Source: PBB1 sp043738425
Lineage (GTDB): Bacteria; Pseudomonadota; Gammaproteobacteria; Burkholderiales; Burkholderiaceae_C
Assembly (NCBI GenBank): GCA_043738425.1
Contig: JAYUGJ010000146.1
Span: 1-17,372, forward strand
Reading direction: 5' to 3'
Length of the DNA: 17,372 bases
Of this stretch, positions 13,597 to 17,372 are shown in pieces (within the stretch, counting starts at the first letter, position 1; each line of letters begins with the position of its first letter). Under the pieces are notes generated by a model. That model saw only the letters and a list, made by a program, of their open reading frames with translations, did not search any database and was not told the origin of the DNA. A program made the translations under genes and the position numbers.

Positions 13597-14591
13597 TCGC
13601 GCTTGCGCGACAGCGCGCCACGCAACTGCTGCGGCTGGTCGCCGCACCGCTGTTGCTCGGCGGCATCGTGTGGCTGGCCGGACCGCAGGCAGTGTTGGCT
13701 GCGGTGCGCACGGCCGATCCGCGCTGGCTGGCCGCCGGCTTGGTGTTGGCCGTCGGCGGCAATGCGGGTGCGGCCTTGCGCTGGCGTGAATTGGCGCGCT
13801 GGCTGGGCCACCGCGTCGGCGCGCATTGGGCGTTGGCGGTTTACTTTCGCGGCGTCGCGGTGAACGCGTTGTTGCCGGGTGCGGTGGTGGGCGGCGACAT
13901 GCTGCGGGCATGGCAGCTGCACCGTGACGGCTGTGCCAAAAGCGCGGCCGGGCTGTCGGTGGTGCTCGACCGGTTGAGTGGTTTGTGGATTCTGTTTGTG
14001 CTGGCCGCAGCGGCGTTGTTTGCCGGGCTCGGTTCGGCTGAAATGGATACGCTGCGCCGCGTCTTGCAGATACCGGCTGCCTGGCCCACCGGTGCGATCG
14101 CGGCGGCACTGGTGCTGGGGTTTTTAACGCTGCCCTGGTTGGGCTTGGTCGCCACCGCCGTGCTGGTCGGCCACCGTGCGTTGCCCGGCAGCCGCCGCGC
14201 CACCGCTGTCGGCTTGCTGCAGCGGCCCGATGCAGCGCAGCAGTATGCAGTGCAATGCGCCACCTCGCTGGTCACGCAGCTGCTGTCGGTGGGCGGTTTG
14301 TATTGCGCGTCGCGCGCGTTCGGCGTCAGCCTGCCGGCCTGGTTGGTGGCGTTCACTGCGGCGCCTATTTTTTTGTTGGCGGCGTTGCCGGTCAGCTTTG
14401 GCGGCTGGGGCACGCGTGAGGTCGCCACCGTCACAGGCTGGGCGGTGTTCGGCATCGCCGCGCCGCAGGCGGTGGCCACGGCAGCCACAGTGGGCATCTA
14501 TGCGTTGCTGCAGGCGGTGTTGGGCCTGCTGCCGATTCCCGCATCGAAGCCGATGTCGAGCGGTGCAAGCGGTGCCGGCAATGCCAACTGA
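13593..14591 (+). CDS. UPF0104 / MprF-type lysylphosphatidylglycerol synthase transmembrane-domain protein
   Basis: This 332-residue protein is made almost only of the membrane part seen in MprF, without the C-terminal aminoacyl-transferase domain. Family blocks are RGVAVNALLPGAVVGGDMLRAW, SVVLDRLSGLWILFV and PVSFGGWGTREVA, within about eight hydrophobic segments. Such stand-alone domains are proposed flippases or glycolipid-processing partners. The start is the GTG at 13593, overlapping the GT2 stop (GTGA) where the homology begins; the frame is open further upstream only as a shadow of the GT2 gene. It overlaps the GT4 gene by 11 nt. In this context it could flip a polyprenyl-phosphate sugar or another LPS precursor; that role is inferred. 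Confidence 0.87.
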   Translation: MIALARQRATQLLRLVAAPLLLGGIVWLAGPQAVLAAVRTADPRWLAAGLVLAVGGNAGAALRWRELARWLGHRVGAHWALAVYFRGVAVNALLPGAVVGGDMLRAWQLHRDGCAKSAAGLSVVLDRLSGLWILFVLAAAALFAGLGSAEMDTLRRVLQIPAAWPTGAIAAALVLGFLTLPWLGLVATAVLVGHRALPGSRRATAVGLLQRPDAAQQYAVQCATSLVTQLLSVGGLYCASRAFGVSLPAWLVAFTAAPIFLLAALPVSFGGWGTREVATVTGWAVFGIAAPQAVATAATVGIYALLQAVLGLLPIPASKPMSSGASGAGNAN

Positions 14592-15690
14592 GCCGTCGGC
14601 GGTGCCCCACGTGGTGCATTTGGAGACCGGCCGCTTTGTCTATGGCGGCGCGCGGCAGGTGCTGTATTTGACCGAGCACTTGCCCGCGCTCGGTGTGCGC
14701 AGCACGCTGGTGTGCGCCCGCGGCGGCGAGATGGCCGGCCGTGCGCGCGCCGCCGGCACCGAGGTGATCGAGTTGGCCACGCTCGGCGATGTCGACCTGT
14801 CGATCAGCTGGCGTTTCGCCGCGTTGTTGCGGCGCTTGCAGCCTGACCTGGTGCACATCCACAGTCGCCGCGGTGCCGATGTGTGGGGCGGCTTGGGCGC
14901 GAGATGGGCAGGTGTGCCGGCGGTCATGTCACGCCGCAACGACAACCGCGAAGCCGCACTGGCACTGCGTTTCAAGTACCCGCTGTACCGCCACATCGTG
15001 GCCGTGGCGCAGGGCATCAAAGATGTGTTGGTGGAGCAAGGCGTGCCGGCCCACGGCATCACCGTGGTGCACAGCGCCATCGACCTGAGTGCGTTTCAAC
15101 GTCCGCGCCCACGCGCCGAATTGGCCGCCACCTTCGGCCTCGACGCAGCGCAACCGATCCTCGGCATTGCCGCTCAACTGATCGAGCGCAAAGGCCACGC
15201 GCTGTTGTTCGAAGCGATGCAATTGCTGGCCGCCAAGCAACCGACCGCGCAGCTGATCGTGTTTGGTCGCGGCGCGTTGTCGGCCAGCCTGCCCGCGCTG
15301 GCGGCCGCGCGGGGCCTGCAGCAGCGGGTGGCGTTTGCCGGTTTTCGACCCGACCTCGAACAATGGATCGGCGCGCTCGATGTGTTGGTGCACCCGGCCT
15401 ACACCGAAGGCCTGGCGAACGTGTGTTTGCAAGCGGCTGCGGCCGGCGTGGCGTCGATCGGCTCACGCGTGGGCGGCATACCGGAGGCGATTGCCGAAGG
15501 CCGCACCGGCCTGTTGGTGCCGGTCGGCGATGTGCATGCGCTGGCCGCGGCCATCGACCGGCTGCTCAGCGACGCCGAGCTGCGCCGCCGCTTCGGGCAG
15601 GCCGGCCCGGCGCATGTCGCATCTGATTTCACGCCGCCCACCATGGCCGCCGGTAACCGCGCGGTGTACCGGCGGATGCTGGGCCGTTGA
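14581..15690 (+). CDS. GT4-family glycosyltransferase, probably LPS core
   Basis: This 369-residue, soluble GT-B enzyme has an N-terminal acceptor domain with GRFVYGGARQVLYLTEHL (18-35; the glycine-rich donor loop is YGGARQ) and VHIHSRRGADVWGG, and a C-terminal nucleotide-sugar domain with IAAQLIERKGH and HPAYTEGLANVCLQAAAAG. In the EX7E motif the first Glu is E276, but the second position is Gln (Q284). I recall this substitution from related betaproteobacterial enzymes. RVGGIPEAIAEGRTGLLVPVGD is standard for GT4. The ATG at 14581 overlaps the preceding gene by 11 nt; the long upstream extension to 14176 is antisense-free shadow coding of that gene. Genes around it, especially kdoO 31 nt downstream, suggest an inner-core sugar transferase. 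Donor and acceptor are unknown. Confidence 0.9.
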   Translation: MPTEPSAVPHVVHLETGRFVYGGARQVLYLTEHLPALGVRSTLVCARGGEMAGRARAAGTEVIELATLGDVDLSISWRFAALLRRLQPDLVHIHSRRGADVWGGLGARWAGVPAVMSRRNDNREAALALRFKYPLYRHIVAVAQGIKDVLVEQGVPAHGITVVHSAIDLSAFQRPRPRAELAATFGLDAAQPILGIAAQLIERKGHALLFEAMQLLAAKQPTAQLIVFGRGALSASLPALAAARGLQQRVAFAGFRPDLEQWIGALDVLVHPAYTEGLANVCLQAAAAGVASIGSRVGGIPEAIAEGRTGLLVPVGDVHALAAAIDRLLSDAELRRRFGQAGPAHVASDFTPPTMAAGNRAVYRRMLGR

Positions 15691-15721
15691 TGCGGCTGCG
15701 GCGTAGCAGAATTCGCGGCTT

Positions 15722-16606
15722 ATGACCGACATCGTCAGCTTGCCCATCACTGACTGGTATCAGCCGTGCACTGCGCCGCAGCAGCACGCCGCGCTGCAAG
15801 CGCTGGAAGACGGCGGCGTGCTGTTGTTGCCGAACCTGGGCTTTTCACTGCATGCCACCGAGCGCCATTTTTTATCGGCGACGGCGGTGGGCAGCAGCAA
15901 GAACATCAGCCGCAGCCCCGCCGACGGCCGCGTGCGCGGCAGCCGCGCCGATGCCATCAACGCCATCGAAGCCCAGGCGCTGCGCGACATGATGGCGCGC
16001 TATGCCGACTCGAGTAACGTGCTGCTGCGCCACCTGCTGGCGCACTACGCACCCACGGTGCGCGCGGGCCGCACGAGTTTTCGGCCGGTTGAAATTGAAG
16101 GTCGGCCGACGTCTTGGCGCAAGGACGACACGCGGCTGCACGTCGACAGCTTTCCGTCGTCGCCCACCCGCGGCGATCGCATCTTGCGGCTGTTCACCAA
16201 TGTGCACCCGGCCGGCCGCAGCCGCAGCTGGCGCTTGGGTGAATCGTTCGACGCGGTAGCGCGCCGTTACCTGCCGACATTGCACCGGCCTTGGTGGGGC
16301 AGCAGCCAAGCATTGCGCCTGTTGCGCATTACCAAGGGCACCCGCAGCGCCTACGACCACACCATGCTGCAACTGCATGACCGCATGAAAGCCGACACCG
16401 GGTACCAGGCAACCGCGCCGCAGCACGCCCAAGAATTCGCGCCGGGCAGCAGCTGGCTGGTCTACACCGACCAGGTGTCGCACGCCGCCATGGCTGGCCA
16501 GCATGCGTTCGAGCAAACCTTTTACCTGCCGGTGTTCGGCATGCAGGAACCGGCGAAATCGCCGCTGCGCGTGCTGGAACGTTTGTTGGGCCGGGCGCTG
16601 GTGTGA
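15722..16606 (+). CDS. kdoO: Kdo hydroxylase family protein (Fe(II)/2-oxoglutarate-dependent)
   Basis: KdoO hydroxylates C-3 of Kdo in the lipid A inner core, converting Kdo to Ko, using Fe(II), 2-oxoglutarate and O2. The 294-residue protein has the characteristic blocks VGSSKNISRSP, SFRPVEIEGRPTSWRKDD, and LHVDSFPSSPTRGDRILR, which holds the HXD iron-binding motif (H140, D142). The distal histidine is in VSHAAMAGQHAFEQTFYLPV (H254 or H261). GSSWLVYTDQVSH also fits the family. Length and ends match a complete protein. The ATG at 15722 lies 31 nt after the GT4 stop, with no strong Shine-Dalgarno sequence. As last gene of a tight four-gene group it places the group in Kdo/inner-core biosynthesis. 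The family call is strong; activity is inferred from intact motifs. Confidence 0.92.
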   Translation: MTDIVSLPITDWYQPCTAPQQHAALQALEDGGVLLLPNLGFSLHATERHFLSATAVGSSKNISRSPADGRVRGSRADAINAIEAQALRDMMARYADSSNVLLRHLLAHYAPTVRAGRTSFRPVEIEGRPTSWRKDDTRLHVDSFPSSPTRGDRILRLFTNVHPAGRSRSWRLGESFDAVARRYLPTLHRPWWGSSQALRLLRITKGTRSAYDHTMLQLHDRMKADTGYQATAPQHAQEFAPGSSWLVYTDQVSHAAMAGQHAFEQTFYLPVFGMQEPAKSPLRVLERLLGRALV

Positions 16607-16623
16607 GTGGGGTCGCCAGCAGC

Positions 16624-16659
16624 CGGAGCCGCTGGAGCGGACTCCGCAGCGCAGCGGCT
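16624..16659. terminator. Hairpin between convergent kdoO and azoR genes
   Basis: CGGAGCCGC (16624-16632) pairs with GCGG-A-CTCCG (16637-16646) with one bulged A and a 4-nt loop. An alternative stem joins AGCCGCTG (16627-16634) and CAGCGGCT (16652-16659). The two folds are mutually exclusive. The 67-bp space between two convergent genes makes a bidirectional terminator likely, although there is no T run. Confidence 0.5.
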
Positions 16660-16673
16660 GAATCAACGATCCG

Positions 16674-17300
16674 CTAGACAGACACCGCCAGCGCCGCTGC
16701 CTGCGCATTGGCCTGCGCGCGCGACGCCGCATCGGCCTCGGGACCGAACAGCGTTTTTTCTACCGCCACGGTATGCACCGCGGTGATGCCGACCATGCGC
16801 GCCCAGGTTTCCATGTATCGCGTTTGGTGGTCGAACTCTGCGGCCGGAAAGTCGGCCCCCAGCGCCACACCGCGTGCCGCCACCAGCACCGCGGTGCGGC
16901 CGCCCAGCATGCCGAGCAGGCCGCGCTCATCGAAGGTGAACAGCACGTCTTTTTGCGACACCGCATCGATCAGGTGCTTCAGCCGGTACGGGATGCCGAA
17001 GTTCCACATCGGCACGCTGACCACGATCACATCGGCACGGTGAAAGCGCTGGCCCAGCGCTTCGATGTCGGCCCACACTGTGAGCTGCTCGGCGGTGCGC
17101 GGCTGGCCTTCGAGCGCCGCGTACTTCGCGCCCAACGCCGCGCCATCGAATTCAGGCAGTGCGGTGGCCCACACATCCAACGTATCGACCGTGGCCTGCG
17201 GGTGCCGCTGTTGCCAGCCGCTGATAAAAGTGCGCGCCACTTCAATCGACGCCGAGCGCTGTTTGCGCGGTGAACTTTCAATGTGCAGCAAATGGGGCAT
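16674..17300 (-). CDS. azoR: FMN-dependent NADH-azoreductase / quinone reductase
   Basis: AzoR-type enzymes are cytosolic flavodoxin-fold homodimers that reduce quinones and azo compounds with NAD(P)H. The 208-residue protein begins LLHIESSPRKQRSASIEVA, whose SSPRKQRSAS loop (9-18) binds FMN phosphate. It continues with VSVPMWNFGIPYRLKHLID (PMWNFGIP, 97-104, contacts the flavin ring) and GGRTAVLVAARG. Length matches E. coli AzoR (about 200 residues). The ATG at 17300 has GGAG 6 nt upstream, a good ribosome binding site. It lies 27 nt downstream of the end of a probable malate synthase gene on the same strand, so the two may be co-transcribed. Confidence 0.92.
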   Translation of the reverse strand: MPHLLHIESSPRKQRSASIEVARTFISGWQQRHPQATVDTLDVWATALPEFDGAALGAKYAALEGQPRTAEQLTVWADIEALGQRFHRADVIVVSVPMWNFGIPYRLKHLIDAVSQKDVLFTFDERGLLGMLGGRTAVLVAARGVALGADFPAAEFDHQTRYMETWARMVGITAVHTVAVEKTLFGPEADAASRAQANAQAAALAVSV

Positions 17301-17327
17301 GGTGGGCTCCGGTCGTGTTCTGGTGAA

Positions 17328-17372
17328 TCAAATCTCTTCGTACAACGGCAGCGTCAAAAACTCTTCGAACGC
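17328..17372 (-). CDS. C-terminal end of a probable malate synthase (partial)
   Basis: The minus frame entering from the right edge encodes AFEEFLTLPLYEEI and a TGA stop. The FLTLPxY pattern just before the stop is what I know from the C-terminus of malate synthase A (glyoxylate shunt). Only 14 codons are visible, so this is a pattern call. The rest of the gene lies beyond the window. Confidence 0.5.
   Translation of the reverse strand, partial: AFEEFLTLPLYEEI

Noticed and set aside
12784..14109. 441-codon minus-strand open frame opposite the GT2 and UPF0104 genes
   Set aside because: Low-complexity Arg/Pro/Ala/His sequence without recognisable domains, antisense to well supported genes.

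Overview
The window is GC-rich, densely coding bacterial DNA and most resembles a betaproteobacterium, probably order Burkholderiales. The support is indirect: PyrF is of the long ('type 2') form, there is a Kdo 3-hydroxylase gene, a DUF898 gene overlaps an M48 peptidase gene, several candidate -10 boxes read TAGAAT or TACAAT, and the left edge carries an interspersed repeat of a kind I recall from that order. No tRNA, rRNA, CRISPR array, transposase or phage gene was seen.

Layout. 1-738 is non-genic: a roughly 465-bp imperfect palindrome (21-485), a heptamer tandem array (541-582) and hairpins. Then follow a YibF-like glutathione S-transferase (minus) and, divergently, a DUF898 membrane protein overlapping an M48 metallopeptidase. 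Next is purB, then a VOC/glyoxalase-like gene broken by one in-frame TGA, a hicA-hicB toxin-antitoxin pair, and pyrF, whose start codon overlaps the hicB stop. A geranylgeranyl-reductase-like flavoprotein (minus) converges on pyrF.

From 9611 to 16606 lies an envelope-glycan locus: a UDP-glucuronate 4-epimerase-like gene; a convergent GT39/ArnT-like membrane glycosyltransferase; then, divergent across a 12-bp minisatellite, a tightly packed group of a polyprenyl-phosphate GT2, a UPF0104/MprF-like membrane protein, a GT4 glycosyltransferase and a Kdo hydroxylase. The right edge holds an azoR-like FMN-dependent azoreductase and the last 14 codons of a probable malate synthase (both minus).

How the genes may work together: the epimerase could supply UDP-galacturonate, the GT2 could load it onto a polyprenyl phosphate, and the GT39 enzyme could transfer it at the periplasmic face to lipid A or core. 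This mirrors the logic of the rhizobial LpsL/RgtE/Rgt pathway. GT4 and KdoO would act on the Kdo/inner core in the cytoplasm. This is an inference from family membership and clustering. No complete new defence or mobile system was found. The most unusual features are the long palindrome, repeated use of 12-bp tandem duplications at several unrelated loci, the hicAB-pyrF translational overlap, and the putative polyprenyl-sugar LPS modification locus.
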